Below are positions 51,570-60,432 of a stretch of DNA of 64,000 bases, piece by piece. The translations under genes were made by a program, and so were the position numbers. The notes beneath the pieces were generated by a model. That model saw nothing but the letters and a program-made list of their open reading frames with translations, was not told where the DNA came from and ran no database searches. Source of the DNA: Tropicibacter alexandrii. GTDB taxonomy: Bacteria; Pseudomonadota; Alphaproteobacteria; Rhodobacterales; Rhodobacteraceae. How positions within the stretch are numbered: the stretch's first letter is position 1; the number at the start of each line of letters is the position of its first letter. The DNA lies in the NCBI RefSeq assembly GCF_003667315.2, contig NZ_RCTZ02000013.1:1-64000 (forward strand), in the 5' to 3' direction.

Positions 51570-53903
51570 ATGGCCAACCATCATCACCATCACGCTACCT
51601 CCGACACCAAAACCGGCGCAAAGACCGCGACCGACCCAGTCTGCGGGATGCAGGTCGAGATCAAGGAGGGCGCGCGGACGCGCGACTACGGCGGCGAGAC
51701 GTTCCACTTCTGCTCCGCCGGGTGCCAGGAGAAGTTCGACGCCGATCCGTACTTCTACGCCTCCGGCAACGCGAAGAAGGCCGGACAGAAGGCCCAGCCC
51801 GGCACGCAATACACCTGCCCGATGCACCCCGAGATCGTGCGTGACGAGCCGGGGAGCTGCCCGATCTGCGGCATGGCGCTGGAACCCATGGTGCCTTCGG
51901 ACGAACCGAGTCACGAGCTCGTCGATTTCACGCGACGCATGTGGATCTCGGCGGCGGCGGCGGTGCCGCTCATCATCATCACCATGGGCGAACTCGTCGG
52001 GCTAGACGTGCGTGGGTGGATGGGGCACCGCCTCTCGGTCTATGCTGAGTTCGTGCTGGCGACCCCGGTGATCCTCTGGGCCGCGCTGCCGTTCTTCCGG
52101 CGCGGGATCGACTCGATCCGCAATGTCTCGCCGAACATGTGGACGCTGATCTCGCTCGGCGTCGGCGCGGCCTATCTCTACTCGCTGGTCGCGACCTTCG
52201 CGCCGGGCGTGTTCCCGGCCGAATACCGGATGGGCCACGGCGTCGGTACGTACTACGAGGCGGCCGTTGTCATCGTGGCGCTTATCTTCGTCGGTCAGGT
52301 GCTGGAGCTACGCGCGCGGGAGCGGACGGGCGACGCGATCCGCGCGCTTCTGGACCTCGCGCCCAAGACCGCGCGGCGCATTTTGGCAGACGGGTCGGAA
52401 TACGACGCACCGCTCGAGAACATCGTCGAGGGCGACCTTCTGAGGGTCCGGCCCGGAGACAGCGTGCCGGTGGACGGCGAGGTGGTCGAGGGCCGGTCGT
52501 CGGTCGACGAGAGCATGATCACGGGCGAACCGGTCCCGGTGGAGAAAGTCGAGGGCGACCGCGTCACCGGCGGCACGATCAACAAGAACGGCACGCTGGC
52601 GGTGCGCGCGACGCAGGTGGGCGCTGACACGGTGCTGTCGCAGATCGTAGAGATGGTCGCCGGGGCGCGGCGGTCGCGGGCGCCGATCCAGGGACTCGCG
52701 GACAAGGTCTCCTCGGTTTTCGTGCCGACCGTCGTTGTGATAGCCATCATCGCCTTCGGCGTCTGGCTCTGGGCCGGGCCCGAACCGGCGCTGGCCTTCG
52801 CGATCGCCTCGGCCGTTTCGGTCCTGATCATCGCCTGCCCCTGCGCACTGGGGCTCGCCACGCCGATCTCCATCACCACGGCCGCCGGCCGGGGCGCGCA
52901 GGCGGGCGTCTTGATCAAGGATGCCGAGGCGCTGGAACGCATGGCGCGGGTCGATACGGTGATCGTCGACAAGACCGGCACGTTGACCGAGGGCAAGCCG
53001 CGACTGACCGATGTGGTGGCGCTTCATGGCGACGAGGCGGAGGTACTCGGCCTTGCCGCTGCGCTCGAGCGCGGGTCGGAGCATCCGCTCGCCGAAGCGA
53101 TCGTGGCCGGGGCGAAGGACCGCAGCCTGTCGCTCGAGACTGCGGAGGACTTCGAGGCGGTCACCGGCAAAGGGGTCCACGGCACTGTCGGGGGACGCAG
53201 GGTCGCGCTCGGCAATGCGGCGATGATGACCGATCTCGGGCTGTCGACGGACGAGGCCGAGGCAGAGGCCGACACGCTGCGCGCGGACGGCAAGACAGCG
53301 ATGTTCGTCGCCGTGGATGGCACGCTCGCCGGGATCGTCGCCGTGGCGGACCCGATCAAGGAGACGACCGAAGCGGCGATCCGCGATCTGCACGCGCTGG
53401 GTCTCACCGTCATCATGGCCACCGGCGACAACCGGCGAACGGCCGAGGCGGTGGCCTCAAAGCTCGGCATCGACGAGGTCCGCGCCGGCGTCCTGCCGGA
53501 GGACAAGCAGAAGCTGGTCGAGGAACTGCGCGCCAAGGGCAAGTCGGTCGCCATGGCCGGTGATGGCGTGAACGACGCTCCTGCGCTCGCGGCCGCGGAC
53601 GTCGGCATCGCCATGAGCACCGGCGCCGACGTGGCCGTGGAAAGTGCCGGGATCACGCTCATGCGCGGCGATCTCGTGGGGCTTGTCCGCGCGCGGAAAC
53701 TGGCCGTCGCGACGCTCAGGAACATCAAGCAGAACCTGTTCTTCGCCTTCGTCTACAACGCCGCAGGCGTGCCCGTCGCCGCGGGGGTGCTCTATCCCCT
53801 GACCGGCCTCCTGCTCTCGCCGATGATCGCGGCGGCGGCGATGAGCCTCTCGTCGGTCTCGGTCATCACCAATGCGCTGCGGCTCAGGCGGATCGACCTC
53901 TGA
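51570..53903 (+). CDS. YHS/HMBD-type copper P1B ATPase, module copy B
   Basis: A 777-aa ATPase with the same domain order as copy A: His-rich start ([11 protein letters not shown]), YHS domain ([16 protein letters not shown]), heavy-metal-binding segment ([20 protein letters not shown]), [20 protein letters not shown] and [19 protein letters not shown] 51570 is chosen because the CueR-type operator lies just upstream and the longer frame overlaps the permease gene. Probably exports Cu(I)/Ag(I). Confidence 0.92.
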   Translation: MANHHHHHATSDTKTGAKTATDPVCGMQVEIKEGARTRDYGGETFHFCSAGCQEKFDADPYFYASGNAKKAGQKAQPGTQYTCPMHPEIVRDEPGSCPICGMALEPMVPSDEPSHELVDFTRRMWISAAAAVPLIIITMGELVGLDVRGWMGHRLSVYAEFVLATPVILWAALPFFRRGIDSIRNVSPNMWTLISLGVGAAYLYSLVATFAPGVFPAEYRMGHGVGTYYEAAVVIVALIFVGQVLELRARERTGDAIRALLDLAPKTARRILADGSEYDAPLENIVEGDLLRVRPGDSVPVDGEVVEGRSSVDESMITGEPVPVEKVEGDRVTGGTINKNGTLAVRATQVGADTVLSQIVEMVAGARRSRAPIQGLADKVSSVFVPTVVVIAIIAFGVWLWAGPEPALAFAIASAVSVLIIACPCALGLATPISITTAAGRGAQAGVLIKDAEALERMARVDTVIVDKTGTLTEGKPRLTDVVALHGDEAEVLGLAAALERGSEHPLAEAIVAGAKDRSLSLETAEDFEAVTGKGVHGTVGGRRVALGNAAMMTDLGLSTDEAEAEADTLRADGKTAMFVAVDGTLAGIVAVADPIKETTEAAIRDLHALGLTVIMATGDNRRTAEAVASKLGIDEVRAGVLPEDKQKLVEELRAKGKSVAMAGDGVNDAPALAAADVGIAMSTGADVAVESAGITLMRGDLVGLVRARKLAVATLRNIKQNLFFAFVYNAAGVPVAAGVLYPLTGLLLSPMIAAAAMSLSSVSVITNALRLRRIDL

Positions 53904-53934
53904 GCGCACCTGACTTCAACCCATGGAGAACGAC

Positions 53935-54420
53935 ATGACACAAGACACCCTCACCCGACGCGGCCTGCTGATCGGCAGCGCGGCCCTTCTTGCAGGGCTC
54001 CCCCAACTGTCGCTGGCGCAATCCGGAGGACCGTCGATACACGTCCTGAAGGACCCGAATTGCGGCTGCTGCTCGGCCTGGATCGAGATCCTGGAGGGTG
54101 ATGGCTTCACCGTCACGACCGAGGCGAGCATGGGCACGATGCTGATGCGCTACAAGTCCGACAATGGCATCCCGCAAGAGATGGTCTCCTGTCACACCGG
54201 CCAAGTCGAGGGCTACATGATCGAGGGCCATGTGCCGGCCGCTGATATCCGGCGGCTGCTGGCCGAGCGTCCCAGCGCCGTGGGTCTGGCCGTTCCGGGC
54301 ATGCCCTACGGTTCCCCCGGCATGGGGCCGGAGAGCGAACGCGAGGCTTACGACGTGTTCCTCATCCTTCATGACGGCAGCACCGAGGTGTACACGCGCT
54401 ACGAGGCAGCAGGTCTCTAG
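53935..54420 (+). CDS. DUF411 (CopG-like) exported protein
   Basis: A 161-aa protein with a Tat-like signal (LTRRGLLIGSAALLAG) and the DUF411 motif DPNCGCCSAW, plus further conserved VSCHTGQVEGYMIEGHVP and PGMPYGSPGM. The Cys, His and Met residues fit metal binding; family members occur in copper and silver loci. ATG 53935 has GGAG at proper spacing, better than 53923. Last gene of cassette B, converging on the T4SS operon. Confidence 0.85.
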   Translation: MTQDTLTRRGLLIGSAALLAGLPQLSLAQSGGPSIHVLKDPNCGCCSAWIEILEGDGFTVTTEASMGTMLMRYKSDNGIPQEMVSCHTGQVEGYMIEGHVPAADIRRLLAERPSAVGLAVPGMPYGSPGMGPESEREAYDVFLILHDGSTEVYTRYEAAGL

Positions 54421-54455
54421 CTGGATCATCAGCCGTTGCTCAGTCGCGCTGTGCT

Positions 54456-55481
54456 TCACCGCCCCAGCCTTTTCGCCCTCTCGGCCATCCTGACCACCTG
54501 CGCGCTCGCCGTCGTCGCAGCGCTCCGCACGACGGCGGGTGTTTTCACCGCCCCGCGCCCAATCGCCTCACCCGTCGTCAGCGTCCCGATCCGCGCCCTG
54601 CCCTTCACGCCGTCGGTATTGAAGATCCCCCGCATGATCCCGCTCGATCCGGCGAATACGGCGGGCGCTGCCGCCACCATCAGGTTGCCCGAGATCCCCC
54701 GCACAATCAGGGGCGTTGCCGCAACGAAGCCCTTGGCCAGGAACACCATCACGAAGAACGGCACCAGCGAGCCGATGTTTGTGGCTGAGTTCGGGTCGCC
54801 GAGCTGGGCCAGCAGCGAATTCGCCATGCCGACCACGGTCGAGAACATGGCGGCGATGACGATGGGGTAGAAGGCATAGCTGACCGTCGTCGAGACCCAC
54901 CTGTGGAAGAAGTCCTTGGTCGCGTCGAAGAGCGACAGTGCGATCATGATCGGAGCAAGGCCGAGCATGAGGGTCAGCATCATCTTGGCGAATATGAGCA
55001 CGATGCCGGTCATGAAGCCAAGAAGGCTCAACAGAACGAGCCCTATGCCGCCCAAGATCGCACCTGTCATCCAGTTCAGGTTGCTGCCGATGGCGTTCAA
55101 GTATTGGCTGAACTCTGAAATGAGATCATCGAACTCGGCCGCGAAGTATGTGGCCCCCGCCCCTCCACCGCCGACCGAAGAAATCAGGGCTCCAGCGACA
55201 TAGTCGAGCCCGCCGATGATGGCATTCGCGACCGCGTTGAAGTTGGCCCAGTTGAAGGCGAAGAGCCCTATCAACATCAGCTTTATCAGGTACCAAAAGA
55301 AGCTGGCCCCATCCATGCTGCGGAATTGGAAGGCCATGTTGATGCAGACGCCGATCAACGAAAGAGTGGCCATCAGCAGGACGATCGCGCCGACATTGCC
55401 TGCCACAGCCCCGAACTGGGATTCGGCCGCATCGACAAGGAACGCGTCTGCGGTTCCGACCATCCAACTGACGACACCCAC
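54456..55481 (-). CDS. virB6: T4SS inner-membrane protein VirB6
   Basis: A 341-aa polytopic protein with about six helices and the VirB6 Trp/Gly pattern (for example AFNWANFNAVANAIIGGLDY). It forms part of the DNA path through the inner membrane. Starts with GTG overlapping the previous stop by 1 nt. It is the last gene of the operon, which is not its usual place. Confidence 0.85.
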   Translation of the reverse strand: MGVVSWMVGTADAFLVDAAESQFGAVAGNVGAIVLLMATLSLIGVCINMAFQFRSMDGASFFWYLIKLMLIGLFAFNWANFNAVANAIIGGLDYVAGALISSVGGGGAGATYFAAEFDDLISEFSQYLNAIGSNLNWMTGAILGGIGLVLLSLLGFMTGIVLIFAKMMLTLMLGLAPIMIALSLFDATKDFFHRWVSTTVSYAFYPIVIAAMFSTVVGMANSLLAQLGDPNSATNIGSLVPFFVMVFLAKGFVAATPLIVRGISGNLMVAAAPAVFAGSSGIMRGIFNTDGVKGRARIGTLTTGEAIGRGAVKTPAVVRSAATTASAQVVRMAERAKRLGR

Positions 55482-55900
55482 TACCAGGACCCTTGCGCTT
55501 CGCAGATATCCTGCACTTCACGGGCGATCTGGTTTTGTTGGTCCCTGAGCGCTAACCGAGCTTGAGTATGTTCCGCCTGAGTACTTGTCGCAAAACGTTC
55601 TTCATATTCCGCCGAGGCAGCATCCCATGGTGGGAAGCGGATTTCACAGCCACAATCGCCTGATGACTTGATCGCCTGCCAAGAACGCAATTCATAGAGC
55701 CGCATCATGGTTCGAGCCTTGTAGGCGTCCCGCGGGTCGATTTCGTCCATCCAGGTCGGGCGCGCCGGACGTTCGTTGCAGATCCGGTATTGTTGAGGCG
55801 ACATATCGACTGTGAGATCGTTTGAGACCTGAGGCGAAGTCTGCGCCACAAGGGGGCCCGCCAAGGCGGCAAGCATGAGTGCGAGAATTGGTTTTCGCAT
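55481..55900 (-). CDS. T4SS-associated exported protein, unknown
   Basis: A 139-aa protein with a signal peptide (RKPILALMLAALAGPLVAQ) and two or three Cys (RICNERPARP, GDCGCEIRF, QDICEAQGSW). Start 55900 overlaps the virB11 end region only slightly upstream. It lies between virB11 and virB6 and may be a lineage-specific channel component. No family recognised. Confidence 0.6.
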   Translation of the reverse strand: MRKPILALMLAALAGPLVAQTSPQVSNDLTVDMSPQQYRICNERPARPTWMDEIDPRDAYKARTMMRLYELRSWQAIKSSGDCGCEIRFPPWDAASAEYEERFATSTQAEHTQARLALRDQQNQIAREVQDICEAQGSW

Positions 55901-55916
55901 CTGGGGGGTTCCTTTT

Positions 55917-56951
55917 TTACTCAGCGGCAACGGAGGGGCTCTTGTTGCCTCTGCCGTCGACCATGTCGAGGTTCAAATCTCTGGTTTGACCTGGGAGGAA
56001 GAACTCGGTGATTCCGCGCGCGCCTTCATGGCGGCCTGCCTGAATGATCACGTCGATCGAGCCCTCAATATAATCGATCATGTCGGCGTAGGTCATTGGC
56101 ACATCGGTTTTCAGGGCGGCGATGGCGAGGCGGCGAACAGCAAGTTGTGGGGTCTCGGCATGCAGCGTAGTCAGCGATCCACCGTGGCCGGTGTTGATTG
56201 CCTCGAGAAACGTCATCGCCTCGCGACCGCGGACTTCGCCTAGGACAATCCGGTCGGGTCGCATGCGAAGCGTTGAGGCCAAGAGCACATCGGCACTGCG
56301 GGCATCCGTGTCCCGGTCCGCGATCAACGTCACGGCATTGGGCTGCTCGGGGCGCAGCTCGGCCGCCTCCTCGATGGTGATGATCCGCTCTTCGGGCGGA
56401 ATCAGCGAAAGGATCTTGCGCGCCGCGACCGTCTTGCCGGTCGAGGTGCCGCCCGAGACGATCATGTTGAGCTTGTTCTCGACGCAGAACCGCAGGGCGG
56501 CGTCGATATCGCCGGAGGCCACCACATCGCGCAGCGCGGCATTCCGTTCACGGCGCAGGCCTTCGAGGCTGCGCTCCTTGCCATAAAGGAAGCCAAGCTT
56601 GATGGCCTCCAGAGGCAGGGAGGAGAAGAGCCGAAGTGAGATGGAGAACCCGCCCTCGACTGCCGGCGGCTGGATCACCTGCGCGCGGATCGGGCGATCT
56701 CGATATAGGATCGAGACCGAGACAATGGGCTTCTTCGTGCTGAGCGTGGTCGAGGCGGCGGAGGCGATCTGGTTGCCGAGGTCCTTGATCTCGGTCTGGC
56801 TCAGCGGGCTGCCGAGACCTCGCATGAAGTGATCGCCCTGGAATTCGCCCCAGACTTGTCCGTCGGGATTGATGCAGATCTCGATCGTGTCGTCGCGCAG
56901 GACCTCGGGGCCGAAACGGTCGAGCGACGCTTCCAGATAACTTGCAGCCAT
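55917..56951 (-). CDS. virB11: T4SS ATPase VirB11
   Basis: A 344-aa hexameric ATPase with Walker A GGTSTGKTVAARK near residue 160, the Asp box, VLGEVRGREAMTF and the His box NTGHGGSLTTLHA. It powers pilus assembly and substrate transfer. Starts 1 nt after virB10. Confidence 0.93.
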   Translation of the reverse strand: MAASYLEASLDRFGPEVLRDDTIEICINPDGQVWGEFQGDHFMRGLGSPLSQTEIKDLGNQIASAASTTLSTKKPIVSVSILYRDRPIRAQVIQPPAVEGGFSISLRLFSSLPLEAIKLGFLYGKERSLEGLRRERNAALRDVVASGDIDAALRFCVENKLNMIVSGGTSTGKTVAARKILSLIPPEERIITIEEAAELRPEQPNAVTLIADRDTDARSADVLLASTLRMRPDRIVLGEVRGREAMTFLEAINTGHGGSLTTLHAETPQLAVRRLAIAALKTDVPMTYADMIDYIEGSIDVIIQAGRHEGARGITEFFLPGQTRDLNLDMVDGRGNKSPSVAAE

Positions 56952-56952
56952 G

Positions 56953-58278
56953 TCAGAAAATCTCGAGATCACGATCGACCATGACCGTGATCCGTGTACC
57001 CTGATCGACATGTATCACTGGTCGGATCGCCAGATAGTCCTGCATCACGCTTTGCGTGCTATCGCGCAGATCCGTGCCGACATCGCTCGCAACATCGGCC
57101 GCCGCCTCGCTGTCGATTTGACCCGCTGCAGCCGCAGGCAAGGCGCCGATCAAGGAGATCAGCGCGGCGGAGCCGAAGCGTTGCGCGAAACGGGTCTCGA
57201 CAAACCCGGTGGTGCCAGTACGGCCAAGTTCGTCTCCACCGAAGGCGCTGATCTGCACGGTCTGATTATCGGGCAAGATGATCCGGTCCCATGCCACCAT
57301 GACGCGCGATTGGGCGAGTGCGACATCGGAGCGGTAGCGCCCGATCAGCCGCGCGCCGCGCGGGATCAGGATACGCGTTCCATCGAAAGAATGGACGTCT
57401 TCCGAGACGATGGCGCGGATCGCGCCGGGCAGTGTGCTGTCGAGGGCCGTCTCTGTCACAGCCTGAATCATGGTGCCCTGAACAACCGTGTTCGATGGGT
57501 TCGCGATCACTTCGGCACGTGTCACCTGCGCAGGTTGTGCGCCCGAACGAACAAAGGCTTCATCTGCATTCAAACGTGCGGCTTCCAGCGTGTTCTCCCT
57601 ATCCGCACCCGCGCCCATCCCGGAGAACGCGATCATAGGAGACGCGATACGCTCTGCGCGGGCCTCAGCTTCGGCTGCGCGCCGCCTTTCGAGTTCGGCC
57701 AGCCGCAATTCTTCTTCACTTGGTCCCAATGAGGTCGGCTCTGGTGGTGCAAGCCGTGCAAGTTCCAAGTCCATGCGGAGCTGATCCAATTCGCGGTCCC
57801 GCTCGGTCAGCTGCCGCTCGAGGGCACGCTGAGCCTCGGCGGATGCTTCCTGTAAGGTGGCAATTTGCGCCGTCAGGTCCGCAATCGCCTGCTCCGCCCC
57901 GCTATCCGCGGCCTCGGCCGGTCTTGCGCGCAGTTCCTCGAGTTCCGCTCTCAATGTCGCAAGACTTTCCATCAGCGCGAGTTCCGACTCGCTCGGACCT
58001 GTGTCCGCAGGCGGGGCTTGGCTGGGCTCCGGGGCAGAAATCGGCGCCAGATCTCCGAATCCGGGGCCGCTGCTCTGGAACTCCTCCGGCGCGGCGGTCG
58101 CCATTGGCGCTTCTGCCGACGGCTGCAGGGCGGCCCACGCCAGACCGCCTGCTGCCGCGATGCCGACGACCCCAAGGATCGCGGCAAGCGGCGCAGGCCG
58201 CTTGTTGGCCTTCGCTTTGCCTGTCGAGCCTTCGAGAGCCGCGAGGCGCGCGGCGAGGTCTTCCGTACCTGCGGTCAT
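56953..58278 (-). CDS. virB10: T4SS core protein VirB10
   Basis: A 441-aa protein: short cytoplasmic tail, one helix near residues 30-48, Pro- and Glu-rich linker with coiled coil (residues 60-200), and the C-terminal VirB10 domain (IPRGARLIGRYRSDVALAQS, RTGTTGFVETRF). Links inner and outer membranes. ATG 58278 overlaps virB9 by 4 nt. Confidence 0.92.
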   Translation of the reverse strand: MTAGTEDLAARLAALEGSTGKAKANKRPAPLAAILGVVGIAAAGGLAWAALQPSAEAPMATAAPEEFQSSGPGFGDLAPISAPEPSQAPPADTGPSESELALMESLATLRAELEELRARPAEAADSGAEQAIADLTAQIATLQEASAEAQRALERQLTERDRELDQLRMDLELARLAPPEPTSLGPSEEELRLAELERRRAAEAEARAERIASPMIAFSGMGAGADRENTLEAARLNADEAFVRSGAQPAQVTRAEVIANPSNTVVQGTMIQAVTETALDSTLPGAIRAIVSEDVHSFDGTRILIPRGARLIGRYRSDVALAQSRVMVAWDRIILPDNQTVQISAFGGDELGRTGTTGFVETRFAQRFGSAALISLIGALPAAAAGQIDSEAAADVASDVGTDLRDSTQSVMQDYLAIRPVIHVDQGTRITVMVDRDLEIF

Positions 58279-58976
58279 GATGTGGCCTGTCCTGCGTCCT
58301 GGACGCAAATCACCTCTTCGCCAAGGCGAAGGACCCATTGTCGGTTGACGCCGGACACGCGGATGACGCCGTCACTCAAGGCCTGGCTGTTCACCGCGCG
58401 TTCCCTGCCGTTCGAATATCGGAAGATGGCGGGCACCGGCGCATTCCGTGCGAACCGGAAATACGTGAAGGTACCATCATCCCAGATGGCCGTCGGCGTG
58501 AACTCTTCTCGGGCACTGACCGCATAGTTCGCGTTCGGCGCATCGGCCGCAACCGCCCTGGTGGGTTGCACGCGGTTTTCAGGGTAGCGGAACTGCACGA
58601 CATAATGCGGCGTCTCCCGGGCTTCGACGACATGGAAGTAGTAGGAGCGGCGGTTGGTGTAGACGGTGATGTTGGTGGCGACGCCAGATGCTGTCGGCTT
58701 GATGGCGAAGGCACGGCCACCCGGGACACCGTCGAATTGAAACCCGACCGTATCGCCGGCGATGATCGAGCGGATGGTTTCACCTTCACCGAATTCGACT
58801 GTGGTGACACGGGTCAGAGTCGTGACGACACGGTAAACCTGGCCTTCAGTCCAGGTCGCCACGCGCACGCGATTGTCGTGAGAGCCTGGGCGGGGCGTGG
58901 TTTCGGCCATGGCTGTCGTTCCCGCGAGCGCGAGAATGCTGGCGGCCAACAGCGTAGAGATTGCAGTGCGAGTCAT
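58275..58976 (-). CDS. virB9: T4SS core protein VirB9
   Basis: A 233-aa exported protein with signal peptide to about residue 24. The VirB9/TrbG domain is seen in TTLTRVTTVEFGEGETIRSI and SYYFHVVEAR, ending WVLRLGEEVICVQ. Forms the outer-membrane ring with VirB7 and VirB10. Confidence 0.91.
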   Translation of the reverse strand: MTRTAISTLLAASILALAGTTAMAETTPRPGSHDNRVRVATWTEGQVYRVVTTLTRVTTVEFGEGETIRSIIAGDTVGFQFDGVPGGRAFAIKPTASGVATNITVYTNRRSYYFHVVEARETPHYVVQFRYPENRVQPTRAVAADAPNANYAVSAREEFTPTAIWDDGTFTYFRFARNAPVPAIFRYSNGRERAVNSQALSDGVIRVSGVNRQWVLRLGEEVICVQDAGQATS

Positions 58977-59638
58977 TCAGAACGGTCCGATCGGATGGCA
59001 TATTGAGTGACGGTGAAACCGAAAGGGTTTTGCCAGACATCGTCGAGGGAGCGGGTCCGTTCCGGCTGAAATTCAAACATCAACGTGGCAGTGAACGATC
59101 CATCCTGTACCCCCTGCGGGCTTGTCAGGCGCTTTCTGAGCCGCACCTGGGCGCGGTTGTCACCGATCAGCGTGATCGAGGCGATCTCAACGGCCATCTC
59201 GGCCGCAGCCCCGTAACGCGTCGGCGGATAGCTCTCCTGCCCCGATGTCCACATCGCGCGCATGCTGGCCTCGGCCGACCCGGAAGACTGTGCCAGGACG
59301 CGGCGGACACGAAGATCATTGTCGAGCTGGTTGTAAGTCTCGCGGTCGAGAAGGTAGCGGTAGATTTGTGCTTCGATCACGGCTGGCCGTTCGGCAAGGG
59401 ACACGGTTTCAACCGTGGCATTGGGGAGCGCCACCCCGGTCGCGGGATCGTAGGGGACAACCACGGGAGGCGGCGTCTCGACCATCAGCGCGACAGCCGC
59501 AGCCGTCAAACAACCAAATACGCCGAAGCCTGCCCCGGAAAGGCCGATCATCCGCCAAAGCTGTTCCCGGCGCAGGGCACCGTAGACAAGTTCCTCTTCC
59601 ACGAGTTCGCGCGCAGTCATCACCCCTGCCCCACTCAT
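58973..59638 (-). CDS. virB8: T4SS inner-membrane protein VirB8
   Basis: A 221-aa protein with one N-terminal helix (residues 30-52) and a periplasmic VirB8 domain (TYNQLDNDLRVRRVLAQSSG, NPFGFTVTQYAIRSD). Overlaps both neighbours by 4 nt. Assembly factor of the channel. Confidence 0.9.
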   Translation of the reverse strand: MSGAGVMTARELVEEELVYGALRREQLWRMIGLSGAGFGVFGCLTAAAVALMVETPPPVVVPYDPATGVALPNATVETVSLAERPAVIEAQIYRYLLDRETYNQLDNDLRVRRVLAQSSGSAEASMRAMWTSGQESYPPTRYGAAAEMAVEIASITLIGDNRAQVRLRKRLTSPQGVQDGSFTATLMFEFQPERTRSLDDVWQNPFGFTVTQYAIRSDRSE

Positions 59639-60432
59639 GGCTCAAGAACCGGCAAGGTGAAGTCCATGTAGCGGCGTTCTTCGGCAAGGGTGGCGGCATC
59701 AACCACGCCTGCATTGCCTGCGCCGAGGGTTTGGATCGCTTCCAACTCCCACATCCGGGTCATGGCGATGGCGAGTTCGGCCGTGACGCGCGTGTTATGA
59801 TCCATCGAGGCTTTGAGATCCTCCATGTCCGGGATCATCTCGACAAGACGTTCCACTCGTTCGAGAGACTGTTCCGCCTCTGCGTGGCTGTTCTGCGCCG
59901 CCGCCGACATCACAGCACCTGTGGTTGCCCGGGTGGCCACGCCTTCAGCTCCCGGATTGCCGCTGGTGGCGATTTCGCGGAGAGAATCTTCGTCGAACCC
60001 TGCACTTGCCAGCGCCTGTTCCATCTGCGTGCGCATGGGCCCGGCATTGGGCCCGATAAGCGCGCTCCAATCGCCCGCCTGGATGCCTCGGATCAGACTG
60101 GGGATGTCTTCGAAGTTGGCCTGAAGCAAGGTGTCGAGGTCCCCGCCCATGGCGAGCCCGAGGATGCTGCGCGGCCCGGTGAGCGAGGCATACATCTCGT
60201 TCAGCTGATCGAGCTGGCTTTGCAGCATGTTCAGTTGCTCCAACGCATTGTCCAGAAGATCGGTCTGGATCCCGAAATCCTGCAGCATCTGCTGAAGCTG
60301 GCGGATTTCCTGGGCAATGTTCTGGGTGTCCACCGTGGGCACACCCTGTGCCCCGGCAGGTCCGGTGACATTGAGGGCAAGTGCGAGAGCGATGCTACCG
60401 GCGAAAAGGGAACGGGGCAGGCGCAGGTTCAA
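59635..60432 (-). CDS. virB5: T4SS VirB5-like pilus protein
   Basis: A 265-aa exported helical protein (signal to about residue 29) with long amphipathic helices (IAQEIRQLQQMLQDFGIQTD) and a C-terminal helix ending ERRYMDFTLPVLEP. VirB5 proteins cap or adhere at the pilus tip. Both its mature start (GVPTVDTQ) and its end match the flanks of the transglycosylase gene just upstream. Confidence 0.8.
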   Translation of the reverse strand: MNLRLPRSLFAGSIALALALNVTGPAGAQGVPTVDTQNIAQEIRQLQQMLQDFGIQTDLLDNALEQLNMLQSQLDQLNEMYASLTGPRSILGLAMGGDLDTLLQANFEDIPSLIRGIQAGDWSALIGPNAGPMRTQMEQALASAGFDEDSLREIATSGNPGAEGVATRATTGAVMSAAAQNSHAEAEQSLERVERLVEMIPDMEDLKASMDHNTRVTAELAIAMTRMWELEAIQTLGAGNAGVVDAATLAEERRYMDFTLPVLEP

